A stretch of DNA of 64,000 nucleotides, taken from NCBI GenBank assembly GCA_965277025.1, contig OZ255706.1, positions 3,906,001-3,970,000 of the forward strand, in the 5' to 3' direction. The position numbers were made by a program, and so were the translations under genes. Numbering within the stretch: position 1 is the stretch's first letter; each line of letters starts with the position of its first letter. Source of the stretch: Methylomarinum sp965277025 (GTDB lineage: Bacteria > Pseudomonadota > Gammaproteobacteria > Methylococcales > Methylomonadaceae). Below the pieces are notes generated by a model, which had not been told where the DNA came from, searched no databases, and was given only the letters and a program-made list of their open reading frames with translations. Below, one piece after another: positions 19,416 to 27,700 of the stretch.

Positions 19416-19790
19416 TTATTTGGGTCGGTTAAAAGAAAGGCGGGTTCGGCCCAGATCCCAGTGGCCACCGCGTAAAATCAATGCGGACTTTTTCAGTCCG
19501 GTTTTATGAAAGAAAATCTTCAGTTTTTGCTGGTAGTAATAATCCGGCCTGCCGCGTTTGATGCGCTGGAACAAAGTGGAACCAGAAAAGACCGTGGCCA
19601 GAACCCACAGGGCGGAAAAGCCCAGGCCCATCATCACCGCCCCGAACAAGGCGGCGATAATGAAACTGAGCGGCAGCCAGAACAGCACCGCGCACAATAA
19701 AATCATGCCCAGCTCGCTGTTGGTGCTGCCCCGGAAGATGACCGGCTCCGGATTGCGCCGGTCAGCCAGTGTTTCGGTTTGATGCTCCAT
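19416..19790 (-). CDS. Conjugative element protein (TIGR03750 family)
   Basis: A 124-residue membrane protein with two adjacent helices (MILLCAVLFWLPLSFIIAALFG...) and the family C-terminus RGRPDYYYQQKLK. It is TraL/VirB3-like in position, between TIGR03745 and TIGR03746. ATG at 19790 follows the previous stop by three bases. Confidence 0.85.
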   Translation of the reverse strand: MEHQTETLADRRNPEPVIFRGSTNSELGMILLCAVLFWLPLSFIIAALFGAVMMGLGFSALWVLATVFSGSTLFQRIKRGRPDYYYQQKLKIFFHKTGLKKSALILRGGHWDLGRTRLSFNRPK

Positions 19791-19793
19791 CAG

Positions 19794-20144
19794 TTACACA
19801 ATCGTGTTAGCCGCTTCGGTGAGCAGATAACTGATAAAGACCATGACTCCTGCGGTGACAATCGCGGTCAGGCCCACTTCGCCCCATTCCGCTCGTCCTG
19901 CTCTGGCTTCGTTGAACTTGGCAATGGTGATCCACGCGAACCATAAAAACGCCACGGTCGCCAGTACCAGACCGATCACCAGTCCAGCATCTTTCGAATA
20001 GCCTTTGATGAGCGACAGCCAGTCGCCTTTAGGTTGACCGGTACTGGGGGCGACAGGCGTTGGCAGTGCCGCCTGCACATTGAAACTGGCACTTGTCAGC
20101 CAGGTGTATAACGCGATAAAAGGTTTTGATAAGTGTTTTCTCAC
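19794..20144 (-). CDS. Conjugative element membrane protein (TIGR03745 family)
   Basis: About 116 residues from GTG 20144, preceded by GAGGA in TTGACGAGGAAAAAACA. A signal-like N-terminus is followed by two membrane helices (LVIGLVLATVAFLWFAW; LTAIVTAGVMVFISYLL), the pattern of VirB2-like pilin precursors. It forms a pair with the TIGR03758 gene, 17 bp upstream. Confidence 0.82.
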   Translation of the reverse strand: MRKHLSKPFIALYTWLTSASFNVQAALPTPVAPSTGQPKGDWLSLIKGYSKDAGLVIGLVLATVAFLWFAWITIAKFNEARAGRAEWGEVGLTAIVTAGVMVFISYLLTEAANTIV

Positions 20145-20161
20145 TGTTTTTTCCTCGTCAA

Positions 20162-20398
20162 TCAGGTTGTGATAAAAAAGCCGATAATAAGGGCGACAAG
20201 CGCCGCCCGGATGGTAATAAATAAAAAGTCGTAAAAATCTCCTTGCCCGTTCTTCCACGAGCGTAGTTGCGAATAAGCGATCCAGGCCAGCCATAACAGA
20301 TAGATGACGGCGAGGATTCCGGCGATCAGCTTCAACACGACAGCCGGTGCAAAACCGCCGGTTGAGTTGCTGAACGCCGAAATTTGAGCTGAGGTCAT
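20162..20398 (-). CDS. Conjugative element protein (TIGR03758 family)
   Basis: A 78-residue protein with two membrane helices (VLKLIAGILAVIYLLWLAWIAY; IRAALVALIIGFFIT) and the DFYDFLF motif between them. It is a small membrane component preceding the pilin-like gene. ATG after AGAGGA. Confidence 0.83.
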   Translation of the reverse strand: MTSAQISAFSNSTGGFAPAVVLKLIAGILAVIYLLWLAWIAYSQLRSWKNGQGDFYDFLFITIRAALVALIIGFFITT

Positions 20399-20410
20399 AA
20401 CGGTGTCCTC

Positions 20411-20537
20411 TTAACAGGCTGTTGAAAAACTGAATTTAACCACTAGAACACCACAATATATAGTGATAGATAAAAAAATAAAACACCAGATGTGGTGTTT
20501 AAGTTTTCAATTTTTGTAAAAATCAACAACCTGTTAA
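20411..20537. repeat. MITE-like 127-bp palindromic element
   Basis: Ends TTAACAGG-CTGTTGA and TCAACAACCTGTTAA are inverted repeats, and an inner pair (AACACCACA / TGTGGTGTT) lies between. No coding capacity. It sits between two conjugation genes and supplies the stop codon of the RAQPRD gene. Confidence 0.65.
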
Positions 20538-20827
20538 TGACGGTAATCGCCCTTCAACGGCGGAAAATGCGGGGGATGGGTTTGGGGGGCATACAAATGT
20601 TCGGTAATACCGGCTTTGATGCGCTGTAAGTCCAACAGCAGCCAGTCGTACTGAAAGCGGATGCGGCTGTCAGGATCGGCCTGGGAGCGAGCTTCATTGA
20701 TCAACGGTTTAATGGCGTCCAGTTCATGGATGATTTTGGCCAGAGCCTCCCGTTCGGCATCGGTGTCGGCAAATGTGGCGGCTGGAAGCCCGAGTAAACA
20801 GGCGAGAACCAGAGCTTTTGCTTGCAT
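20534..20827 (-). CDS. RAQPRD-family conjugative element protein
   Basis: About 97 residues from ATG 20827 (after AGGGG) with a cleaved signal peptide (ALVLACLLGLPAATFAD). The family signature appears as RSQADPDSRIRFQYDWL. It is the first gene of this transfer operon in the window; function is unknown in the family. Its stop codon TAA (20534-20536) lies in the end of a MITE-like element, so the C-terminus may have been changed. Confidence 0.82.
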   Translation of the reverse strand: MQAKALVLACLLGLPAATFADTDAEREALAKIIHELDAIKPLINEARSQADPDSRIRFQYDWLLLDLQRIKAGITEHLYAPQTHPPHFPPLKGDYRH

Positions 20828-20895
20828 AAATGTCCCCTTCAAAAAAACAATTAACTTGAGGGGGATTATTTTGAAATTGTCAAAAAAAAGCTATG

Positions 20896-20927
20896 AAAAA
20901 CCGTCCTCAGATTTCAGACGGTTTTTT
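20896..20927 (+). terminator. Hairpin terminator, duplicated sequence
   Basis: AAAAACCGTC and GACGGTTTTTT form a stem around CTCAGATTTCA. Nearly the same sequence recurs at 21540-21573, so the toxin-antitoxin pair is bracketed by a duplicated terminator. It can serve both strands. Confidence 0.7.
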
Positions 20928-20959
20928 ATGCGTTTTTACGCAGCGAGTATTGGGCAATG

Positions 20960-20981
20960 TATAATATGAATACAGCTATTC
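20960..20981 (+). promoter_or_regulatory. Promoter/operator of RelBE-like pair
   Basis: A TATAAT box at 20960-20965 and a GAATA-CAGC-TATTC inverted repeat at 20968-20981 directly before the antitoxin ribosome-binding site. The overlap suggests repression by the antitoxin-toxin complex. Confidence 0.5.
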
Positions 20982-20997
20982 ATTATTGGAGAGTGTT

Positions 20998-21225
20998 ATG
21001 GCGACATCAGTCAGATTAAATCCTGAAATTGCGCAAAGGCTGAATGATTTGGCCGCCAAAACAGGCCGGTCAAAAGCCTTTTATTTGCGTGAAATTATCG
21101 AAGCCGGGCTTACCGATATGGAAGATTATTATTTGGCGGCCAATACGCTTGAGCGAGTCAGAAAAGGTGAGGAAGCCGTTTATTCGTTAGACGAGGTGGA
21201 AAAGTCGCTTGGCCTGGACGATTGA
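20998..21225 (+). CDS. relB: RHH antitoxin of RelB/DinJ type
   Basis: A 75-residue antitoxin: N-terminal ribbon-helix-helix (MATSVRLNPEIAQRLNDLAAKTGRSK is the DNA-binding part) and a C-terminal toxin-binding tail ending KSLGLDD. ATG 20998 was chosen over TTG 20986 because GGAG lies seven bases before it. The next gene overlaps by 17 bp. It neutralises the toxin and represses the pair. Confidence 0.85.
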   Translation: MATSVRLNPEIAQRLNDLAAKTGRSKAFYLREIIEAGLTDMEDYYLAANTLERVRKGEEAVYSLDEVEKSLGLDD

Positions 21226-21475
21226 AATTACCGGTACGGCCAAAAAACAACTGGCAAAACCGGACAAAAAAGAGGCCAGGCGAATTATGCGTTTCATCAA
21301 AGAGCGCTTATCGGTGCAGGATGATCCGCGTAACACAGGAAAAATGCTAAAAGGGCCGCTGGGTGGATTATGGCGTTATCGAGTAGGTGACAACCGAATT
21401 ATCTGTGATATTCAAGATGACGTGTTGTGCGTCCTGGTTTTGAAAGTTGGAAAACGCAGCGAGGTTTATCGGTGA
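21209..21475 (+). CDS. relE: RelE/ParE-superfamily toxin
   Basis: An 88-residue RelE-fold toxin with TAKKQLAKPDK, the LKGPLGGLWRYRVGDNRIICD core and the C-terminal VLVLKVGKRSEVYR, all typical of RelE ribosome-dependent mRNA interferases. The start is TTG at 21209, inside the antitoxin gene. No damage seen; it is the only complete toxin-antitoxin pair in the window. Confidence 0.88.
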   Translation: MAWTIEITGTAKKQLAKPDKKEARRIMRFIKERLSVQDDPRNTGKMLKGPLGGLWRYRVGDNRIICDIQDDVLCVLVLKVGKRSEVYR

Positions 21476-21539
21476 AAAAATTCCAGCTAAAGCAGCTTGT
21501 GGTTGTTAAGTTAACGGGGATTCTTTTAAAAGAGTCGAT

Positions 21540-21573
21540 AAAAAACCATCCTCAGATTTCAGACGGTTTTTTT
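21540..21573 (+). terminator. Terminator after relE-like gene
   Basis: AAAAAACCATC / GACGGTTTTTTT with the same loop CTCAGATTTCA as the hairpin at 20896-20927. Confidence 0.7.
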
Positions 21574-21609
21574 CACCATCGGCTCGGTAAAGTTGGGCGA
21601 CAATTTGAA

Positions 21610-21623
21610 TTAATCATGATTAA
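21610..21623 (+). promoter_or_regulatory. Operator-like palindrome before CopG gene
   Basis: TTAATCATGATTAA is a perfect 14-bp palindrome 42 bp before the antitoxin ATG, followed by two looser ATGATTA/ATGACTA repeats. It is a plausible autoregulatory site. Confidence 0.45.
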
Positions 21624-21664
21624 TCAGTATGATTAGTTATGACTAAAGATGGAGGATCGAATAT

Positions 21665-21938
21665 ATGGCCAATTCCAATACTAAAGTCGTGACCGCGCAT
21701 GTCCCTCTCCAGCTGGCCGACAAAAGTAGATCAATTAGCTAACCGTCTGGAACGTTCGCGAGGGTGGATTGTCAAGCAGGCATTATCCGCCTGGGTTGAT
21801 CAGGAAGAAGAACGGTATCGTTTGACACTTGAAGCACTGGCGGATGTGGATGCGGGTAATGTTATCGATCATCAAAAAGTTCAAGCCTGGGCTGATAGCC
21901 TGGATACGAATCAACCACTCTCCATCCCCAATAAATGA
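21665..21938 (+). pseudogene. CopG/RHH antitoxin, frameshifted
   Basis: ATG 21665 (after GGAGG) gives MANSNTKVVTAHVPLQLADK, then one extra A in an AAAA run near 21722-21725 breaks the frame. The rest follows in the next frame: KVDQLANRLERSRGWIVKQAL and a tail ending LSIPNK, with TGA at 21936-21938. Otherwise it is a full-length antitoxin of the RHH family paired with ParE toxins. Confidence 0.78.
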
Positions 21939-23404
21939 AACTGCAATGGACAAGCAAAGCACTCTCTGACCTGACACATAGAGAGCGCAGGTTCAAGATT
22001 GGCGTCAAAGCGATCTTCCCGGCGAATCAGACTTAGTAATTCATCACCAATTTCATAGCACAAGGCATCCGAAATAATCACATAAACCTTTTTATCCTTA
22101 TTTAAGAATGGCTGAACACAGCGGTGAAAGAAGTCCTTTTGCAGCAGCACCGGAGGTGCGGCCCATCGGTTGGCAGCATCGACATAACCCTGCCAACGAT
22201 CATTCAGCTTCAGCAGATAATTGTTTGAATACAGGTTTTCAATCTGCTCGATTAATGCCCCCATCAGGGTTGACTGTCCTGAACGGCGAACATGGTACAC
22301 AACCTTCCGGTAGAGCTGATCGAGCCGGAACCATGAATGAGAATAACGCTCTACGCCATCAGCCAAAGAGACCATGTCCAATGTGGTCTCATCGAGCAGT
22401 TGAACAAACTGCGCCGCATAGTCCACCGCCTCGTAGAGATGCCGGAAGTCCTGATACCAGTGCCCCTGGCGTCGCTGGCGGGCCCAAAGCGCCACGTCGC
22501 CGGTGAAGACCGTCCTATCCACCACATTTCTAACCAACTCGCTGATGATCTTTTTATCAATCAACCGGAAATAATCCAGATCAATCAGCGTACGGAAATC
22601 CCTGCTGTTGAGATCCTGCTCGATACCAAGCAGATCCGCACACTCATCAGAGAGGGATTCAAAGGACGCCTCATACTGACGGCTGTCTTTCCATCGCTTC
22701 AGAAACACCAATGAATCCGAAGCCAGAAGTACCTCCCCATCTGTGCCCATGGCATAGCATGATTTGAACAGCTCGATGACAAAATCCCGGATACCGGGTG
22801 ATTCAGACTGATAGCCATAGGTCCGCTTCATCTGCCCCCAGAGAAAGGCATCCAGACCACAGCGGGTTATCAGTTTGAACTTGTCATCGCGCCCTTCAGA
22901 CAGCTCCGCCAGCAGACTCTCCAACACCGTGTCCAGTCTGGGTTCAGCACTGGTACACACACCCAGCATCTTCAGCCGAACCATCCCGGGGGTATCATCA
23001 GGTTTCAGTAAACGTTTCAGACTTTCCTTGCGCTTGACTGCTTTAAAGAACTCCTCATGGGCCTGCACCACATCGGCAAATTCGAGCCCCAACTCCAGCT
23101 CGCTTAGCCATAGCCCGACCTGGTCGGTACGGAACTCGCCCTGTGCAAGCTGCACATCCAGGAGCCAGTTATCAAGGTATTCAGGCTGCGGCCCTTCACG
23201 ATAGAGCAAAAACTTCTGTTCCGTCTCCTCACGTAACAGGCGATATTTCACCCCGAACTCGTTGTTGGCAAGTTCCAGTTTCTCGATTCCCGGCAGCTCA
23301 AGCGCCTCAAAATCACTACGCAACTCTTTTTTCGCGTCATACCAGAAGATGATGCGGTGGCGTTCGAAGAGTTTGGTCAGGGCTTGGGCGATGCGATCAT
23401 TCAT
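21911..23404 (-). pseudogene. pglZ: BREX PglZ (type A) alkaline-phosphatase-like protein, C-terminally truncated
   Basis: From ATG 23404 (MNDRIAQALTKLFERHRIIFWYD) this is the N-terminal and first catalytic part of PglZ of type I BREX phage defence. The PglZ domain begins at about residue 441 with VYVIISDALCYEIGDELL, where the Asp is a metal ligand. Homology ends after NLEPALSM (about 21978); the last 20 or so residues come from the broken toxin-antitoxin locus. Full PglZ proteins are about 800 residues or more, so nearly half is missing. No other BREX gene is present in the window; an IS4 fragment lies upstream. Confidence 0.85.
21935..21976 (+). pseudogene. ParE toxin remnant
   Basis: MKLQWTSKALSDL, the typical first residues of a ParE/RelE toxin, starts at ATG 21935 overlapping the antitoxin stop as ATGA. 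After about 13 codons the sequence becomes pglZ on the opposite strand, so the toxin is lost. Confidence 0.65.
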
Positions 23405-23466
23405 GGAATAAAACTTGAACCACGAATGGACATGAATGGATACAAATGTTGTGTTTGGATAATTTA

Positions 23467-23877
23467 TCTGTACATGACAAAAATTAACTTATGACAAATG
23501 AGTCTCATGTATTCCAGTGACAAAAGGTATGGGTTGCAAAAGAGCAATCACTTTTCTAATCATCCTTTTTGATTGAGATAAGACATTAAACAACGTTGAG
23601 CGGATACAATCTAATCCATATCGAAACAGGCTTTGCGCGAGCCGCTGATGTGTTTTGGTTTTTATTGGTAACTCGCAATCATGTTTCCATTCGCCTGCTT
23701 TATGTGACCAACAGAAAGCAATAACGGGAAGTACCAACAATTTTTTGATCCGAAGATAACCGACTACACGCGTTTCCTCAAGTTTGAATCCCCGTCCTTT
23801 TAAACAGCCGAAAAGCGTTTCGATTTCCCAACGCAAGCCATAAATTTTAATCGCATCAGGGTTCAAATGCTGACATA
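23467..23877 (-). mobile_element. IS4-family element fragment B (3' part)
   Basis: The last 411 bp of the IS4 element (complete copies at 41106, 47807 and 52300), encoding the C-terminal 125 or so residues (YGLRWEIETLFG to GIHETHLS), in minus orientation. The end TCTGTACATGAC lacks its first C. One substitution relative to the complete copies gives FGCLKGRG instead of FGGLKGRG. Confidence 0.88.
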
Positions 23878-24556
23878 GGGGGTGATCAAGACGCGGATTG
23901 ACAGGAAGGCCACCAATATCTCCGTTCTCGCAGCCATCGGCGTTCGTAGAGATGGGCAGAAGGTCTTGTTATCACTGATGAACATGGGCGGCGAGAGCGC
24001 CTCCGCCTGGCGTCAGTTCATCAATAATCTGGATGCGCGCGGGCTGCAGCGGCCCGAATTTGTCATCGTGGACGGAGCGCCGGGACTGGAGGCCGCTCTC
24101 GTTGCCCTCCGGGGCGAAGACCTGCCGATCCAGAAGTGCACGGTGCACAAGCATCGCAACCTTCTGGCCAAGGCTCCCAAGCGTATGCACGATGAACTGG
24201 CCGAGGATTACCGCGACATGATCTACGCCAAAACGGTGAATGAAATTGCCACCCGCCGCAAGGCATTTCTGCGAAAATGGCGGCTGAAATGCAAGGCCGT
24301 CGCTGACAGCCTGGAAGAAGCAGGAGATAAGCTGTTCACCTTCACGCGCCTGCCACAAGGCCAGTGGAAATCGGCCAGAACGACAAATGCGATCGAACGC
24401 CTGAACGAGGAATTCCGCCGCCGCATCCAGACCCGGACCGTGCCAATGCTGCTCCGGGCCCTGATGGCCTCGGGGCAGATCGTCATGCGAAAGGTCGATG
24501 GCCGGGAAACGCTCGCTCAGCCCGTCGCCGACGCCACCCTTGACCAAGCCGCCTGA
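23878..24556 (+). pseudogene. IS256-family (mutator) transposase, 5'-truncated
   Basis: The C-terminal 225 or so residues of an IS256 transposase: TRIDRKATNISVLAAIGV, the second catalytic Asp in FVIVDGAPGLE, the CTVHKHRNLL motif, and the Glu in TNAIERLNEEFRRR. The N-terminal half including the first Asp is missing. The fragment is visibly GC-richer than its surroundings, indicating a foreign source. It abuts the IS4 fragment at about 23876. Confidence 0.85.
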
Positions 24557-24625
24557 CCGGCGCATAACTCAACCCGCCCGGAGGTGCCTGAAATCAATTT
24601 CCACAACTTTCGAGACACAACCTAA

Positions 24626-24735
24626 AGCGTTTCGGCTTTTCGTTGAAACACTTGTCATGCCCTGCCAGTGAGGCAGCGATTGCGCAGCAATGGCGTTCAC
24701 TGGCAGGGCATGATCCAATATTAAGTCGAAACGCT
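24626..24735. terminator. Nested inverted repeat downstream of the giant RTX gene
   Basis: A 17-bp perfect inverted repeat, TCATGCCCTGCCAGTGA (24655-24671) and its complement (24697-24713), lies within an outer pair AGCGTTTCG (24626-24634) / CGAAACGCT (24727-24735). It begins 18 bp past the stop of the giant gene. It may terminate transcription, or it may be a small mobile palindrome. The 24557-24625 stretch holds the end of the IS256 fragment. Confidence 0.55.
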
Positions 24736-24752
24736 ATTAAGACAGTGGCACC

Positions 24753-27700
24753 TTAAGTTGATTGGGTATTGGGCGAGACTTGCCAGTATTTGGCAATATC
24801 GATATCCTGCTGCGGTTGTGTGGCAGCAGATGACTCTGTGTACTGTGTGGCCATGTCCTGTATCAAGCGTTCAACGTTAGCCGCAGTCTTCTGATTAGGC
24901 AAGTTGTACCGTGTCGCCGTGCCTGCTCTTTGAGTCTGGTCAATTGTATCTGTCTGGTCTCCTCCACTGGGGCGTAAACCTTCTTCAACGAAACTATTCA
25001 AATTGATCTGCTGATAGCTTGCCGACTTGTAGTAATCTTTAAGGACCACTGTAAGTAATTCGCCGTCTCTGGCAAAGGGCGAGTGCCCCTGCACCACCTC
25101 TACGGAATATTTTTCCATATTATTCGCACTGATATGGCCATCTTTCGCAACGAAACTATTCAAATTGATCTGCTGATAGCTTGCCGACTTGTAGTAATCT
25201 TTAAGGACCACTGTAAGTAATACGCCGTCTCTGGCAAAGGGCGAGTGCCCCTGCACCACCAGATGATCGCCCGCACGCGCAAAGTTCGCGTCAAAAACAG
25301 AAAATGGCAGCCAGACGGTATCAGCCATGCCATCGGCATTACTGGAATCAACCACTTTTATGCCGCTGGCGATTACATCAAAGATAATATCATCAGAACC
25401 ATCACCCCCGATGATATGATCCTCGCCGCCTTTCGAGATAATGATGTCATTCCCCGAACCGCCTTTCAGAGTATCATTTCCGAAAGCACCAATCAACGTA
25501 TCGTCCCCACCGCCCCCGATTAACACATCGCTGGTTTCCGCATCAACAGAATTCGCGACAATCCGGTCAGCAAACTTCGTTCCCCGTACCACTGCCTTGC
25601 CCAACGGTGTTTCAGAACGTTCACCGTCTTCTTGCAACATAAGCACCCCCACATCTGACAAATAGGCTTGACCATTTTCGTCCACACCTATCTCATAGAA
25701 CACGCCACCTTCGTCAATCAGACCGATGTGCCGATGAGCCTCACCAAGCAAGAAGTCTTTCACGCGCACAGATGGAACACCCTTCACACCAGCCTTCGGA
25801 GAAAGGATAACATCGTCACCCTCTGTGCGTAGCTCGATCAGATGCCGCGGAAGATTGTACAAAAGATAATCTTGCTCGTAGGTCACGTCGGTCATCCGTG
25901 TACTTCCATCCCCCACGGTATTTACGATTACCACTTCTCCCGCATCGCTTTCGGGTTCTCCCGCATCGCTTTCGGGTTCTCCCGCATCGCTTTCGGGTTC
26001 TCCCGCATCGCTTTCGGGTTCTCCCGCATCGCTTTCGGGTTCTCCCGCATCGCTTTTGATCAGGTATGTATCTGCGCCCGTCCCACCGATTGCAGTAGTA
26101 CCATCGTGAACAATCAAAATATCATCGCCGCCCTTTCCGAACAGCCAGTTATTCCGGCCTCCATTGCTGTCCAAAACATTGTCCTGATCATTACCGGTAA
26201 TTGTCTCCTCAACGTCCAGATCACTGCCAGTAACCTTTTCGAAATCGACGATGTTGGCCAAAATCTCATTTCCGAGGGTAACCTTTCCAGTTTCAAGATT
26301 GGTCTGCAATTGAACCCCGCCAGCGCTTGAAAAATCGCACTTCAGGACAAGCGTATCGTCACCGTCTTTGCCATAAAGATTGGCCGTCGTCTCCATCGTC
26401 TCCATGTCGTCCTTTATGAGGATGAACACATCATCGCCCGTCCCACCGATTGCAGTAGTACCATCGTGAACAATCAAAATATCATCGCCGCCCTTTCCGA
26501 ACAGCCAGTTATTCCGGCCTCCATTGCTGTCCAAAACATTGTCCTGATCATTACCGGTAATTGTCTCCTCAACGTCCAGATCACTGCCAATAACCTTTTC
26601 GAAATCGACGATGTTGGCCAAAATCTCATTTCCGAGGGTAACCTTTCCAGTTTCAAGATTGGTCTGCAATTGAACCCCGCCAGCGCTTGAAAAATCGCAC
26701 TTCAGGACAAGCGTATCGTCACCGTCTTTGCCATAAAGATTGGCCGTCGTCTCCATGTCGTCCTTTATGAGGATGAACACATCATCGCGCGATCCGCCGA
26801 TAAAGTATTTATAACCGTTATACACAACGAAGTGGTTTTTTCGGTCATCATAGCCAATTGCATAATCGTTTCCTCCCCCCAGCTTGAAGAAGGCAACCGC
26901 TTCATCCGATACCTCATCATTAACTGGCGTTTCCACACTCCGAGCGTTCGAAACACCGGTCCGAACATTTACCATGTCGTCTTGGTCCTCCAGACCGGCC
27001 AGAGTCCAGTATTTCAACTCGCTCTGTACATCGCGTGTCTCAAACCAAGTTTTGCGTTCCACCGAGGCAACATCTTCCGGTTTCACCCGATCTTTAAGGA
27101 CCTCCCATTTATACTCGTAGCTTCTAGTACTGCCGGTTCGACCTCCACCTCCTTCCCGAATATAACGGACTTTGACCTCGACACGTCGATAATAGTGCTC
27201 TTCCAAAATGACATCACCGCCCGGCGAATAGATAACCTCATGGATTCCAGGCTTGGACGGGTCTGTCTCCAAAATCTTTTCGGCAGCTTCTTTCAGAAGC
27301 TTTTTAAGCTTTTTAATTTGGATATTTGCAGCTTCCAGCGTCTTTGCTTTGTTCGCACGGTTTTCGATATCCGGATCAACATCCATCCCCCAAAAAGCCA
27401 ACCAGCCATTCCGCAAACGCTCATACGGCGTTAATTCGATATAATCGTCAATGTCGTCAATGACACGGACTGCGTTGTAGATCGAGCCCCCTAACGCCAA
27501 AAGGGCTGCAATGATCATCCCTGCAATGACCACAGGTCCACCCGCAGAAGAGGCAGCTAAAACTGCAGCTGCAGTCCCGGTCACAATACCCACAACCGCG
27601 CCGGCTACCGACAGGGTACCATTGACGATCAGATCGATGCGATGTTTGCCAGTTGCCGAGTCGAGTTTGCTGAACGCTTCATAGGCCCCGTAGATGTCAA

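Noticed and set aside
22108..22714. Plus-strand frames of 132 and 125 residues
   Set aside because: Antisense to pglZ; composition and lack of start signals indicate shadow frames.
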